Positions 1 to 41,285 of a stretch of 64,000 bases of DNA are shown here, in pieces. The DNA comes from Phallusia mammillata (Eukaryota > Chordata > Ascidiacea > Phlebobranchia > Ascidiidae). Both the position numbers and the translations under genes were made by a program. The notes under the pieces are model-generated. The model ran no database searches and was not told the origin of the DNA. It saw only the letters and a program-made list of their open reading frames with translations. Each line of letters begins with the position of its first letter. Positions within the stretch are counted from its first letter, which is position 1. The DNA is taken from assembly GCA_003260075.1 (NCBI GenBank), contig QLIY01000110.1, positions 61,566 to 125,565 of the forward strand. The letters run 5' to 3'.

Positions 1-176
1 CTAACCTCATTAAAATGTATTGATCTAATTGAAAGTTATAACCCAAGTTATACAAAAAATGGTCCTACACGCCCCCCCCCCCAAAGCAAGAAACTAGAGT
101 GACGTTGTCCTAACCTCATTAAAATGTATCGATCTAATTGAAAGTTATAACCCAAGTTATGCAAAAAATGGTCCTA
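1..176. repeat. Direct duplication around a C tract
   Basis: A segment of about 66 bases at 1-66 recurs at 111-176 with only a few differences. An 11-base C tract (72-82) lies between the copies. The pattern matches the other homopolymer junctions in the window, so this is probably two overlapping contig ends that were not merged, rather than a real tandem repeat. Confidence 0.7.
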
Positions 177-495
177 TGCGGATCTGCACATCGATAACAC
201 ATGAGGTCGTAGTTCCACTTGTTAGGGTCAAAAAACAAACATGCTCAAAACGATAAACCGAACGCGAGGCGTTTTTCTTGGAAATGTTTGAAACGCTGTG
301 TTGAAGGTCAGTTGCCGGAAAACGTATGTTCAGTTATGGTTAGCGGAGGCCTTTGATTCCCAAACTGTGGCACGCGAAGGTCTTTCAGGTAGCACCCGAG
401 CTTACTTTCGTTGACAGGAGATAAATAAAAAAAAGATGTTTTAAATGCCTTTCGATATCAGATTTGCCTTGCTATAGAGCATTTGTTTATAAAGG

Positions 496-718
496 CAGTG
501 GTGGGATTCAGCCGGTTCGCACCGGTTCTATAGAACCGTCTCACTAAATGGTGGGATTCAGCCGGTTCGCACCGGTTCTATAGAACCGTCTCACGAATTT
601 TATGAGCGAACCGGTTAGCATTACTGGTTACTGTCAATGAGCTTTTGTAACAGAACCGGCTGAAAAATATGACTTTTGTGACAGAACCGGCCGACAAAAA
701 ACTTGAATCCCAGCACTG
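496..718. mobile_element. hAT-type MITE, CAGTGGTGGGATTC family
   Basis: The element begins CAGTGGTGGGATTCA and ends near TTGAATCCCAGCACTG, an imperfect terminal inverted repeat. The interior is built of GCCGGTT and ACCGGTTC blocks. It belongs to the family seen at 11089-11268, 34773-34955 and 61478-61651. The first 45 or so bases are repeated inside it (from about 549). Flanking 8-mers match only partly, so the copy is old. It has no coding capacity. Confidence 0.8.
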
Positions 719-1044
719 CATTAAGCTTGTTGTAAATTGTAAATTTATTTTGAAGGAGGGTTTGGTGCAATACGGGTTGATTTGGTCACGATAAAAAAAG
801 TTTGATCTAAAATGCCTAACTGCATAACACACCTGGACGAACGCTATAGGCAGTGATTCCGGAATCAGAATACCTCCGATGTAATTCTGACGAGAAGTAA
901 ATGTTGGCCAACTTTGTGTAAGCGTAAGCTTTGAAATCACCAACTAAACCGGTCGAGTCCTCCTGTATGGCATCATAGTCAAAAGAAGATATCATTCTGC
1001 AAGCATAAATATTAAAAGCAGAGTTCAGATCATAGTTGTAAGTC

Positions 1045-1345
1045 TGGCCGGGTTCGGGCTTAGGTTTCTTCGACTTTACACTCTGTGTCAGTATTTTTTC
1101 GAATAAATTTAACTAGCTAAGTAGCTAGTTGCTGGACCTGACCTAATGTCAAACAGCCCTAAATCGCCTTTTGTTTGTTGTCTTGGTCTTTCCTGGGGCT
1201 TTAATGTATAGGCCTGTCAATCAAACTTTCGGGCATAAACGGGCTTCTCAAAAACGATTCATGTTCGGGCCGGGTTTCGGGCTTGCACTTTCGGGTTCGG
1301 GCCGGGCTCGGGCTCCAATTTCAGGCCCGTTCACAACCCTTGTTC
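1045..1345. repeat. Interspersed repeat rich in CGGGC blocks
   Basis: This stretch shares a long similar sequence with 38200-38480, including the palindromic core AACTAGCTAAGTAGCTAGTT and the following GCTGGACCTGACC. Its second half is made of GGGTTCGGGC-like blocks that also occur near 18220-18420, 42040-42150 and 63045-63130. No reading frame is convincing. It is probably a non-autonomous transposon whose ends I could not define. Confidence 0.65.
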
Positions 1346-1739
1346 AGGTAGCTTCAGGTAACAGAATAACAATGCTTGAGTTATTTTTTCGTGGCGAAAC
1401 AAACATGGGGACACAATGCAACAAAAGGTCACCATACCGAAAATAAGCCAAGCTTTCAAACGTTTTTGGACGATCAAGGTTAAAAGAACTGCAGCTGCAT
1501 AGTAATTAAGTTGCAAGGCGTTATGGGCCGATCAGGATTCAAAACACAGCAAGTTTGGTGCACGGCGGTGACATGACTTGGCACCTGACAGGCAAGTACT
1601 TTTCGAAAACCAACGATATGACTAAAATGCTACTGTTAAGGCATACTCAAAAACAAGTATTTGTATTTATTTGTATTTCTAAGTTTAATAAGAATTTTCC
1701 GCGTTAACTTTTATTTGCTGGTGCGTCGCAAGTCCACAA

Positions 1740-2050
1740 AACTTTTCCAGGGGCGTCGCAACAAAAAAAGCTTGAGAACCACTGGCCTACCCCCCCCCCT
1801 CAAAATTTTCGATTTTGAAAACCGGTTTGAACCGGTTTGGAGGTTCGCTAGGAGGCAGAAACCGGTTCTAACCGGTTTGGAACTGCAATATTCCTGCGAA
1901 AACCCACCGAAAACGGATTTTTTCCGATTTTTTGGCCCGCAAAAATCGAAAAAACGGAAAGGCTATATAGCCTTAGGGTTTTTTCGAAAATCGGGTCGAA
2001 ATTTTCGATTTTGAAAACCGGTATTTTCGATTTTGAAAACCGGTTTATAT
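1740..2050. repeat. Degenerate repeat with AACCGG blocks
   Basis: The left part (to 1789) resembles the end of a hAT MITE (GAGAACCACTGG). A 10-base C tract (1790-1799) follows. The block ATTTTCGATTTTGAAAACCG then occurs three times (near 1804, 2000 and 2022). Open frames here are chance readings of repeat sequence. Confidence 0.55.
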
Positions 2051-2344
2051 CCGATTTACAAAATCTTGCCAGTGACTTCAGTTTAGCATTGTAACACACA
2101 GGGCAGTTAAAGTTAGAACTGATTTGTACTATGTACTTCTATGATTGTGGTTTTGGGCTTTTTGAAATTAAAACCGAGAAATAAGTTAAAGCCTAATTTT
2201 AAGGGGTTTTCTGTACAGCAAAATCTGTTAGAGACGTTTGATAGTAAATGTGTAATGATGACATTCCAGTAGTAAAACTATGTGTGTTTGTAAAGGGGTC
2301 GCGTTGGTTCATAAAACCTCTAAAAGGGGTCGCAGAGTAAAAAA

Positions 2345-2705
2345 ATGACTTAATGGATTAGTTCACTTAATCGAATAATTAATTTATAGGTATAATTCAC
2401 TTAGTCGAATAATTAATTGAATGAAATAATTTACTTAAACGCATATTTCACTTAATCGCATAATTTAATTAATCGAATAACTGATCTAAACGCATGATTT
2501 ACTTCAGCAGATAATTCATTTAAACAGATATTTCACTTAGTCGGATATTTAACGTAATCGAATAATTCACATAAACAGACAATTCACTTTATCGCTTATT
2601 TCACTTTAACGGATATTTTACTTAATCGAATAATTCACTTAATCAGACATTTCCTAATCAAATAATTCACTTATACGCATAATTCATTTAATTGGATAAT
2701 TAAGT
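2345..2705. repeat. Degenerate minisatellite, about 17-base period
   Basis: The sequence is a run of diverged units close to AATTCACTTAATCGAAT, alternating with forms such as TTCACTTAAACGCATA. More than fifteen units can be counted. It is non-coding and lies about 2.4 kb beyond the MAP3K1 stop codon. Confidence 0.85.
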
Positions 2706-5149
2706 AACTGATCATAGAAAAACAGATCTTTTGTGTAACCATTGTATTTGCGGATTTACAGACGGAATAAAAAAAATCCACATAATACAGGCAAAAAACA
2801 AACAAAGGAGGGCAGGTCAGACTTTTTAACAATTGATACAAACACGATTTAACCATCTGATACATGACACTTTAAACATATCACACTTCATTCGGACAAC
2901 AGCGTCAACTTTATACTTGGTCCAACATCAACAAAGGCCAAACCACCCTGCTCGTTATACTAAGCAATAAGGACATTCAACATTAAACATGCATCACAAA
3001 CCTTCGGTACAACTCTTTCTCATACATTTTTCCGGACAGAAAAGCCGAATCTGAGTCACATAAAAACAAATGTATAGGGAAATATGGGCGGGGCAGAGGT
3101 GTGGCAATGAAATAACCAAATAAAAAATTGGGGTAAAAACCGACAAAATGGGTGATATAGTTTGGTACGTTTGCTTTGGGAAAGCAGTTGTTAGATTAGA
3201 CAGACAAAGATACACAGTTCTGTGAATTTTACAAAGGGGACAGTGTTCAGGGTTTGGTAGTGGGTCACAAAAAGGATAAAACCATCAACCATAGACAGGA
3301 ATGGCGAAGTGATTGCAAGGAAAAGAAAAAAGTTCAAAAAATTCAATTGATAAACAAAAAGGTGTTTACTTTTTCAATTGACAACATTTCGTATTTTCAG
3401 AAAAAAAAACACCTTAAGTTTCATTTTGAATATTGTTAGAAAAAACTGGAATGCAACGTTACCTATAACATAACCCCAGTTATTAAATATGTTACTACAA
3501 TACCATTTTAATCACTTGAACATAGAATTAAGTAACACAGTTTGGCATGTAGTTCACATTACCTGCGGAAATATACATAGTGGGTGGTTTTGTGGGGAAA
3601 AACATAGTACACAGTGAGCGGAGGATTTTATACTAGCACCTGCCGTTGTTAATAATACATTAGGTTGGGAATAGTAAAACGGAATGTAGAACTTTTTTGG
3701 CGGCAAAATAAAAGTAATGTAGATGTGGAAAAAAGTTATTTGCTCACAAGGGTGTCAAAGCAGTACTTTGGTACATGTATAAAGGGTTGATTAGAAAATT
3801 TTGGGTTTGGAATAGTATGATAAAAGTAGCTTAGATGTAGATGGTATGTAAAGAGAATGTAACAACCATGAAGGCATAATGGCCTTCGAATTCATATCTT
3901 TTGGTCGAAAGAACAAAATAAAATACAATCAAAAATCCGATATCAAACAGAAGATCATATTTGGACTTAAAGAGCAGAAACTTAATTCGATTCATTAAGT
4001 ATTACATATGATTGGTAAACTTAGATTTGATTTTCGGGAAAAAAATTGGTGTAATACCAAAAAAATGATAACGATTGTTAAATGAGACAGTAAATATAAA
4101 ACGAGTGTAAAACAAATTAAGGAGAAAAATGATGCAGCTACACGTTAAGCAACAAACAAGACAATTTTAACGTTCGCAGCAAAGCATTTAAGCAACATGA
4201 AGTCAACTTTGTCACCAAGCTTCTCGGAATAAAGAAACGCAAAGCAGAAAAAATTCACTTGAAAATGCATTAGGCAGACACGGAACTTATAATTGATATA
4301 TTGTGTGTAATTTTTATTTGCAAAATGTATAATGTCGACTACGGGCAGAAAAAATTGGCATCACTTGGGATTTTTTGGCTAAAAATTCCAGCAGATTTTT
4401 TAATACATTTCTTTGTGCATTAGTTGTATAGGAATAAATTTTAATGTTTGATAAACAACTCAAAATTGGTTGGTAAGAAAGATTTTATGTTCGTTATGCT
4501 TTATTGTGGTGTGTCATGCTTTTTCACCTAAATATGACAAAATGCTTTGTAAAGTTAAAATTACACTTAGCCATTAAGCATACACAATGTCCAACTAACC
4601 AACGGCCATGTGTACAGAACAATATTTTTCTTTGAACAAACTTAGCAGACCGGCAGGTATGTTGCACAACACACTAGATGAGAAAAGTATATGAAACATT
4701 GAAATGCCTAAAAACATTCATTTGAGGGTAACGTGTATATGAATCGGCTGCGAGCTAATATGAATGAGAGAGTAGCAGAGCAGGATAAAGCGCAATGAAA
4801 AAACAAGAAAAAACATGGCAATGAAGATGGGGGTAAAAAATACTACGAATGGTAAAAGGTAAAATTATGGATAAAAAGTGTGGGTTTGTGATATAGTCAT
4901 GCTGTGTCAAGCTGAAAAATAGTTCAGAATTTAAAAAGGGATCATTTCTTTAAGTTTCCTGCAGAAAACACCATCACAGGTAGTTTGTTCACAAAATTGA
5001 AGCTGATATTCTTGTGGTTCAGGTTTTAGTCGGCCGGCCAACATATAAGAACCAAGGGCCTTCATAGTCTAGTATACGTAATTTTCCTCACAGGCCATAT
5101 ACAGTTTCAATACAGTCGACTGAAAAGTGTGCTGTATTCGTGGCTTTTG
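2706..5149 (-). other. 3' flank and probable 3'UTR of MAP3K1
   Basis: AT-rich sequence with no supportable gene. On the minus strand, the strand of MAP3K1, an AATAAA hexamer occurs at 4500-4505, about 650 bases past the stop codon. It is a reasonable poly(A) signal candidate, though hexamers of this kind are common in AT-rich DNA. A transcript end cannot be fixed from sequence alone. Confidence 0.4.
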
Positions 5150-33861
<28,712 letters not shown>

Positions 33862-34772
33862 TGTGTTTGGGGTGTCTTTAGCTTACATCCAAAAATCCAT
33901 TTGAAACATACTGCTATATAATCCAAAATCCTTTGTAGTTTAAGTACATCTTATTTTCAAAATATAACAGCCACATATCACACAGTATTTCAATAAACTC
34001 TGACTACAACCTAACATATAGATTTATTACATGTATTGATTTCACCTTTGCTTTAACTTTGCTACAACAAGTGCATTGAATAATCATAACACCTTCACAC
34101 GTTGTTGTTTTTTAATTACAAACTGCTATTTATTTAATTACAAAGTAAGAAACTTATCTTCAGTCTTCAGTAATCAGTTCAGTACATTTCAAACATTTTT
34201 ACGTTGCATTTTTTTGTTTAGGCTCATATTATCCATAAACACAGTAAAAAAATTACAAATAAAACGCAAACAAATTGCTATCGCGAAATACCATACCAGG
34301 CACAGATGTGCAGCTCAAAACTGAAAAATTTGCATCCTATCATTTGTGTTTGTGTTGACTCATGACTGACTGGCGTTGTCCCTTTTTCTAACTTTTAAAA
34401 ATACGATTTCTGTGTTTGGTTATTTAGAAGTTTTGCCGGTATCGCGTATATCTTATTTATTTCTTCGACCAAAAGAAAGTGTCCCACATTTACACGCATA
34501 AAGCAAACACTGGTCCATGGTCAACACAACATTTAAATTTTGTTGTTACCAGATGACTTAAGTGACAAAAAAACTATGGGGTGCTGATATTAAACGAAAA
34601 CTATAGATGACTGAAAGCCTTGGCCTACAGCTACATTGAATTTACCACCTATTTCAGTAATAGGAAGACCGATGTGACTTTTATTTATCAACGTTGGTAA
34701 CAGGCTGATTTTTAAAATGTACCGCCAAACTAAAATGGTTATATTACATAACAGTTCAATATAGGTATATAT
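33862..34772. other. Upstream region of MAP3K1
   Basis: The non-coding stretch upstream of the MAP3K1 ATG presumably contains its 5'UTR and promoter. No defined promoter element can be supported. From about 34378 the sequence is the beginning of a segmental duplication whose other copy starts near 59605. Confidence 0.5.
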
Positions 34773-34955
34773 AAGTGGTGGGCTTCAATTTTTTTTGTCA
34801 GCCGGTTCTTTTACAAAAGTTATATTATTTAGCCGGTTCTGTTACAAAAAGTCCATTGACAGTATAACCTGTAATGCTAACCGGTTCACTGATCTCATAC
34901 AATTTCGTGAAACGGTTCTGCATAACCGGTGCGAACCGACTGAATCCCGCCACTG
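34773..34955. mobile_element. hAT-type MITE, CAGTGGTGGGATTC family, unit 1 only
   Basis: The ends AGTGGTGGGCTTCA and TGAATCCCGCCACTG are flanked by the same 9-mer GGTATATAT at 34764-34772 and 34956-34964. The paralogous site in unit 2 (59985-59993) has this 9-mer only once and no element, which is direct evidence of an insertion after the duplication. Confidence 0.93.
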
Positions 34956-36529
34956 GGTATATATCGTACGTTACGTTTCAAACTAATTGTGAATAGTTGA
35001 CGTATAAGGCGGTATCAGGTACTTATTCAATATGAACCAAAATGGTGTATAAAGGTTACAAGCTACTTGTAAGTCTTGGCCTAGGGCCTACATTGGGTTT
35101 TTTAGGCCCGTTTGTAAAGAGTAAAAACAATATTGTGGCTTTGCACAATGAGTTGTCTTTTGTGTTTAGGCCTAATGAACAGTAAGGTAAATATATTTCA
35201 ATAACAAAGTTCTAAATTAGGTTACACGACTGAGCTGTTTTTGGATGTAATTTGGAGAAAAATGAGCCACAGGCGTTAATGCTGGTAAAACGAGACAATA
35301 ACATATCATGTGCCTATATGTAAAGTTGTTTAACAAGCAATTATGTAAAGCTGTGGAAAATAGGAAGTTTGGTAGGCTAATGTTCCAACAGGCTTATCAA
35401 TCGTTTATAATTGGTATATAAACCAGAAAAATTCATGTTGATTTCAAATGTAAGAACTGCATGGTGGCCAGTAATAATGTCGAGTCGTTCGCTGTACTGT
35501 GTTTAGCTGCTACTTTTTGGGTGTTTAAACTGAAGTAAACTGGATTCAGTGATTGTGTATTCACTGAGATGTAAAAACTTTTTCGAGGCCGCGGGCTTTA
35601 ATTGAAAATGGAGCACTGATGCTAGATTTTGCCAATTTACAGACATACAATTCATTTGTGAATGGAAGTTTGAAATGCAGTACTTACGTAGCCTACTAGA
35701 ATCACAATTTTAAACAAACTTGACAAACGTTTAATTACAACGATCTTTCTATTTGTGGATCTTTTAACATGTTCAGAGCTACTCTGCGTGCCAGTAGTGA
35801 TTTGTTATTTTACTTCCTTGTATTTCATACAGCTTACTTTCGAAAATGGATGTACCAGTTTCACTTCCTATTCCAAACTGGTACCATTAAACCTGCTATT
35901 GTTTATATGCGATAAACCAAGTTGTATAAACAATTATGTTAAATGTGAAAAACAACGATGCGAAAAACATGTTAGTATTGTGACGAAGACCAGTTAAGAA
36001 TTAGTGACTTCAGTAACGTAGCGAAGTTATGCAGTGATTGTTCACCGTGTATGTTGCTCAAAGTACGCAGCACGCATAAACAGATGCAAGAGAAAGAGAT
36101 ATAGAAATAAGCCCCTAAAAGCGAAATTTATGGTGTCCATTATAGTTGAAGCGGGCATGTGATTTGTCTCTAACAAAAGATTGTATAGGTTGGGAGTTAG
36201 GACACCAATTTGCGAACACATTAAAATACCTGCGTTTAAAAAAAGAATAAAAGCACCCAACCGCTATAGGTAAATTTGTTAAGCCAATCAAAACTAGAAG
36301 GACACAAAACAAGGTCATTTGTCAAAACAACGTGTGAAAAAGTGATCTTTCCAAGTTGTAGTCTACAAGTTGTTTTTGTTTTATGTTTATGAAATGGCTG
36401 GGACAATTAAGTTATTAGATTTGATTGTAACTTTATTTTTTGCCTTTAATATAATCTTGTAGTTGTGTACTTCCGTGTTTTCTCATGAGTGCACAGGAAC
36501 ATATGCCTGATGCCTCTTGCCTTTTTTGG

Positions 36530-36715
36530 CAGTGATGGATTAAGGGTCTGCTGGCCTGCAGGCACAATTTATAAATGGCCCGAAAATCAGGATTGCCAAC
36601 TAAAAAAATAGAATTAGCAGTGTTGCCAAATCATTCTTCTGATTTTAAAGTGGCCTTGGTTTTTGACTGGCCTGTAGGCACTTGCCTACTTTGCCTAATG
36701 GGTAATCCGGCACTG
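36530..36715. mobile_element. hAT-type MITE, CAGTGATGGATTAAG family, unit 1 only
   Basis: The ends CAGTGATGGATTAAG and GGGTAATCCGGCACTG are imperfect inverted repeats. Flanks TTTTTTGG (36522-36529) and TTTATTGG (36716-36723) are an 8-base target duplication with one mismatch. The paralogous site at 61953-61960 reads TTTATTGG once, with no element. Confidence 0.92.
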
Positions 36716-38199
36716 TTTATTGGTCAAGACTTTATGGGCCAATTTTTGCGGGTCAAAAAGCAAAAGCGTATTTGCGGATATTTCTCTGAGCCAATTTAAC
36801 GAGGATATAACTGACAAGAAAGTATTAAAGTTGCTTGTCAATTGGTGATCAGCCAACCGACAATTCCACAAGCTAATGACCTTTTCTTCCTTGTCAGTCG
36901 CACGACCAGATATAGTAATTAATGACAGTCGCCAGCAGCATGTCCACTAAGCCCAATGCGGGTGCAAATTCTAGGAGCTTGCGTTTAGTTGACCTGCAAG
37001 CTTTAAATGTAAAGATTTAGCGGATTGTTTTACCACATATATTTTAGTAAATTTGCATTTGCGGCGGTATGTAAAACAAACAGGTAAAGGTATATTTTAA
37101 GGCGAAGCTTTGTCGAAGTAAGCCACGTTTGTGTCGCACTTCCCAAAGAAATAAAACAGAAGCTGATAGCAAGCAATTCATTGATGAGCCTAATTACTTC
37201 CTGTGATAGAGACAGCAAAGTTTCTATGACAGTCTGTTTTAGTGTTTGTTCTGGAAGGTATAATGTTGATCAAATAGAAAAGTTTAGTTTAAGTACTTGA
37301 CTAACAGTAACATGATTTTTTTAAGAAAATAAAATATATCCATTACCATTCAGGCAAAATTATCAAAAAACCAAAAGTGAAAATTGACATTAAGCCTAAA
37401 TTGTTTTTCAGGTTCAAACTATAGCTATACTTTATGCCTTCAAACTCAATTCTCCGATCCAGTCTTGTCCAAAAAGTCGTGCTGGTTTAATAAATTGCAA
37501 GCTACAATCTTCAGACACAAATATAATCGTTCGAACGAGAAAAAAGTACTTGCCGAAGGCGGTTTAAATTTAGGCTTCTCCGTATCAATCTGTGCCAACA
37601 TCGTTCACCAAGTCAAAAACAGCGTAGTTCATAACGTTTGGCTATTTTGGAGGCCAACTTAAATCTATAAATATTTGTTATTTGTGCCTATATGCCACTT
37701 AATGAAGTATTACTAATTGCATTTTCGCACCGTTTACGCTTATTTTGTTCAGTACAGAGAAAAAAAATAATAATTTAGTAGTAGTAGCAATAGTTCAATT
37801 GCAGCAACTTGTGCCATCACTTTGACAGGAAGTCATGTCTTGCACGACTTGTTGGAGGCCTAGGGTTCTGGCTTTACCATGATACAGAGGTTATTCATAA
37901 AATCGAATGTAAATCGAAATGCCCGAACGTAATATGAAAGCAAACAACTTATGTGTACCAGGCGTGTGGAATCATGTAAAATACATGCAATGCAGGTGTG
38001 TCTTAGAACAGAATTTTTGACAGTTATAGTTGTTTACAGCTCAGCTATAGCTTGACAGGTATTGATTTCAGGTCATTTAAAGAACTGGTAGACAAAGAAC
38101 AGGCTGCCTGACATGGATTAGCTTCTGTTAACATAAAATACAACAACTTTCCTCCCAATAAACATGAAATTATTTTATAACGTTCCATAAAAAAAGGGC

Positions 38200-38480
38200 G
38201 ATTCGGGCCTGACTTTACACTTTGTGTCAGTATTTTTCTGGAATAAATAACTAGCTAAGTAGCTAGTTGCTGGACCTGACCTTACGTCAAACAGCCTTAA
38301 AACACCTTGTTAAAGACCAATTGTCTATTGTGTATGTTGTCTTTGTCATTCCTGTAGCTTCCCATGTAGGCCTGTCAATCCAACTTTTTGGTCTAATCGG
38401 AATTCTCAAACACGATTCGGTTTCGGGCCGGGTTTCTTGCTTGTACTTTCGACTTCAAGTTTTAGGCACATTTACTAATG
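38200..38480. repeat. Interspersed repeat, second copy of the 1045-1345 family
   Basis: It shares TTTACAC(T)TTGTGTCAGTATTTTT, the AACTAGCTAAGTAGCTAGTT palindrome and the following bases with 1045-1345, then GGGCCGGGTTTC blocks. It lies just upstream of fucosyltransferase A. Confidence 0.65.
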
Positions 38481-38634
38481 CGCACCGCGCCACAAGACTA
38501 AAACGTGAAATTTGCCTTTAAGTACATATGGCTCATGCGGAACATAATTGGATTTAGATTAGCCGTAGGTTGTATGCTGTGCACAATGATTCTCTTTTTG
38601 CATCATAGGAAATTCTACAGATACTGTGCACAAT

Positions 38635-40781
38635 ATGAACCGCACGTCGCAACTGAAAACAGTTTTTGTGCTGGTAGTTTTTGGGTTGGTGGTGTGCTGT
38701 TCCTACTATGTTGTTACAGTGATGGACCAAAAAGATTTCCGTATGGTCACCATTACAGCAGCGAATCTGGAAACGACAACTACCACCAAAACAATTGCGA
38801 GGTACATGGCAGTTTTGTTAGTTTTCCAGTATCTGGTATTGTCATAGGCTGGTAGGTTTAAAAGACACTTGGCGCTAAGCTTTGTAGTTTAAAATACAGT
38901 TTTTTCTGCATGAAACTTAGTTGCACAGTTAAAAAGACACATTTGTTTAACTTGCACTTAAATGATGAAGTAAAATTAGCTAAACTCAACCAAAATTTTA
39001 CATAAACTGTTATAAGCTGACCGAACTACAAGCAAACCCTATAAGTCAGGGGTCGGCAACCTTATTTGCACTGCAGACCGGTTTGAAACTGAATTTTTTA
39101 TCACGGACCGGCCATTAAAAACCATAATTGTTCAGCGCTGAAAACTTATTACAGTTATTACAACTTTGATATAATGTGAACGCTGACCAAGTTTTATATG
39201 CGGCCCGTAACAAACCCATCATGCAGCGGCATTGGGCCTCGGTGCCGACCACTGCTTTAAGCAGTTTATGGGGTTATTGTTTTAAAATTTGGTGTACGAG
39301 ATCTTTATCTCTATCAAGCATCAAAGGCCAAAAACATAATTTTAAACGCAGTTCTTCAACGACTTATACTCCCCCCTTGGAACCGCCGATGATTTATCTG
39401 ACGTATGGATACATCGAGCCACAATTTAACCCAACAAGTATCGAAACCTTCCTCGGTCACCAATGTACAACTACACTAGACCACGCAAACATCAACAAAA
39501 GTGACGCTGTAGTAATTCGATTCAGCGAGGCCTTTGAGCCGAACCAGTTCACATTACCAGAATCCAGGTAAGAACCGTTTTTTTTGGTGTACTTTGTTAC
39601 ATTGTTTTCGTACGTTTCATTCCTTCTTTGCGAATTTTTCACAGCCAAAAGGTTGTGCACTTCCTTTCAAACACACAAAATAATGCTGATAACGTTTTAA
39701 TCGACGTAATACTAGTAAACAATGCTATTTTTTTCCAAACTCATTTTAAATGCTGTGAAAAGGCCGTTGTACTTAATCCAAACTTTCTTGTAGGCGTCAA
39801 GATCAAATGTACGTGTACATGAGTTTGGAACCGCCGTGGCCTTTTTACAACCACGACTTTAGATTTGTGGACAAGGATTTCTTTAATTGGACTATGACAT
39901 ATAGAAGAGATGCAGACGTGTTTTTCCCTTATTCGTCTTACATCTTGGTAAGTTATAAAATACAATTAAATAAAAAAAAAATTGTTATTTTTATAACTGG
40001 TCATTAATTTTATGCCCAATAAATTGCGACATTTCCAAAATTGCCAAACTTGATTCGTTCGGAAGCTGGCATTATTATCAAAGTGTAAAAAGCAGTTTCA
40101 AAGACACACAGATTAGTCAAAGTTAAAATCACTTTGAAAATCACTATTCGAAGTTTTAGCTTGTAACTTACAATCAAGTTCTGTGTAACGCCTAGAGCGG
40201 TGGGCTTCTAATGTCTAAATTTAGTGTATAACACTTTATTAATATTTGGCCCAATATTGTTGTGAGATGGTAAAACAATACACCAGAGGGGAGGTGTCTC
40301 TGGAACGCAAGGTAAATTTACGTTAATGGCAGGTGATTATCAAATCCACTGTGATCTGATTCATGGTATTATAGTTTTCAATTCAGTTGGCACAAAGTAT
40401 AAACCTCTATTACAAACAAAGTGTTGGCTCGAACAGATATTATCTTTTGCACATGACAACTAAATTAGCGCCCGGCGTTAAATACATACACAGTGCAAAA
40501 ATAGCTCGAGCTTATAGTTTTTAACCGAAAAAAACAATTTTTGCAGGATGACTTTTGGGCGAATGAAACACAACGTGAAATGTTTTTCGGCCAAAAAGCA
40601 GTAGAGCAAGCGTTAAGCAGAAAAACGTCGCAATCCACGGCTTTAGTGGCGATTGGGCATTGCAGAGGTGGATATGGGCCAGTCCAAAGACTTATATATG
40701 TGAAAATTTTGGAAGCAATGGGACTTCGCATCGAGAAAAGAGGCGGTTGCTACAAAAACGTATTTCCTCATCCATGGGACT

Positions 40782-40834
<53 letters not shown>

Positions 40835-41285
40835 TTGTGGGACATTTAAGTTCTTTTTAGCTTTTGAAAACGGTTATCACTGTCGAGATTATATGACAGA
40901 AAAGGTATTAAACAATGCCATTAAATCTGGCACCGTGCCAGTAATATGGGGAGCGCCAAAAGAGGACATTAAAAATCTTCTCCCAGCAGGATCATTTATA
41001 CACACCGACGACTACGAAAGTCCAAAGGAACTTGTTGCCTATTTAAATTACTTGGACTCAAACGCAACGGCCTACTCCGAGTACTTTAATTGGAGGTTAA
41101 AAGAAATAAAAGAAGCGCCGTGGAGACGAGACACAAGTTTTAATATGTTATGTAACAAACTGTGGGAAAAGAGAAAATTTGGTAATGTTTCAAAAATATA
41201 CCATTCCTTCAAAAATTGGTTTATCAACCAGGACAATCTGCAATGCTTTGAAATTACTGACGCTAATTGGTGGAAGCGTGGGTAA
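38635..41285 (+). CDS. Alpha-(1,3)-fucosyltransferase, copy A (GT10)
   Basis: It transfers fucose from GDP-fucose to N-acetylglucosamine-type acceptors in the Golgi, by family knowledge. Exons: 38635-38801 (short cytosolic tail MNRTSQLK, then membrane anchor VFVLVVFGLVVCCSYYVVTV), 39352-39567, 39794-39947, 40547-41285. Phases close (2, 2, 0) and all junctions are GT-AG. The start is set by homology with the ATGAACCG start of copies B-D; another ATG lies nine bases upstream. Exon 3 has FFNWTMTYRRDAD; exon 4 has the GT10 motif FLAFENGYHCRDYMTEK and VPVIWGAP, and ends NWWKRG. N-glycosylation sequons are NWT, NAT and NVS. A 51-G tract (40783-40833) shifts the frame and replaces about six residues; comparison with copy C shows this is a sequence error, so the gene is probably intact. 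Intron 1 carries a MITE. Confidence 0.9.
39047..39254. mobile_element. hAT-like MITE in intron 1 of fucosyltransferase A
   Basis: The ends CAGGGGTCGGCAACC and GGTGCCGACCACTG are inverted repeats. Flanking 8-mers CTATAAGT (39039-39046) and CTTTAAGC (39255-39262) match at six of eight positions. The corresponding intron of copy D is short and lacks it. Confidence 0.8.
40783..40833. other. 51-G tract inside exon 4 of fucosyltransferase A
   Basis: The reading frame runs to PHPWDS, enters the tract, and resumes in another frame at GTFKFFLAFENG. Copies B and C have only about seven residues (for example NIFRYYA) between these points. The tract therefore replaces coding bases and is an assembly fill, not a biological insertion. 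Confidence 0.88.

Larger units (their letters stand above)
34378..38634. repeat. Segmental duplication, unit 1 (5' flank of fucosyltransferase A)
   Basis: This flank aligns in patches with 59605-63265: the stretches at 34378-34560 and 59610-59790, 36100-36330 and 61080-61330, 36385-36475 and 61385-61475, 36720-37250 and 61950-62490. Both flanks lead into a fucosyltransferase of the same subtype (A and D). Unit 1 contains MITEs at 34773-34955 and 36530-36715 that unit 2 lacks. No gene is supportable in the flank itself. Confidence 0.85.

Noticed and set aside
1171-2099. Open frames in the first 2.1 kb
   Set aside because: They overlap interspersed repeats with CGGGC and AACCGG blocks and are explained by repeat composition.
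40541-41285. Fucosyltransferase A as a frameshifted pseudogene
   Set aside because: The only break is at the 51-G tract. Both sides are fully conserved with copies B and C, and the number of missing residues fits a small gap.
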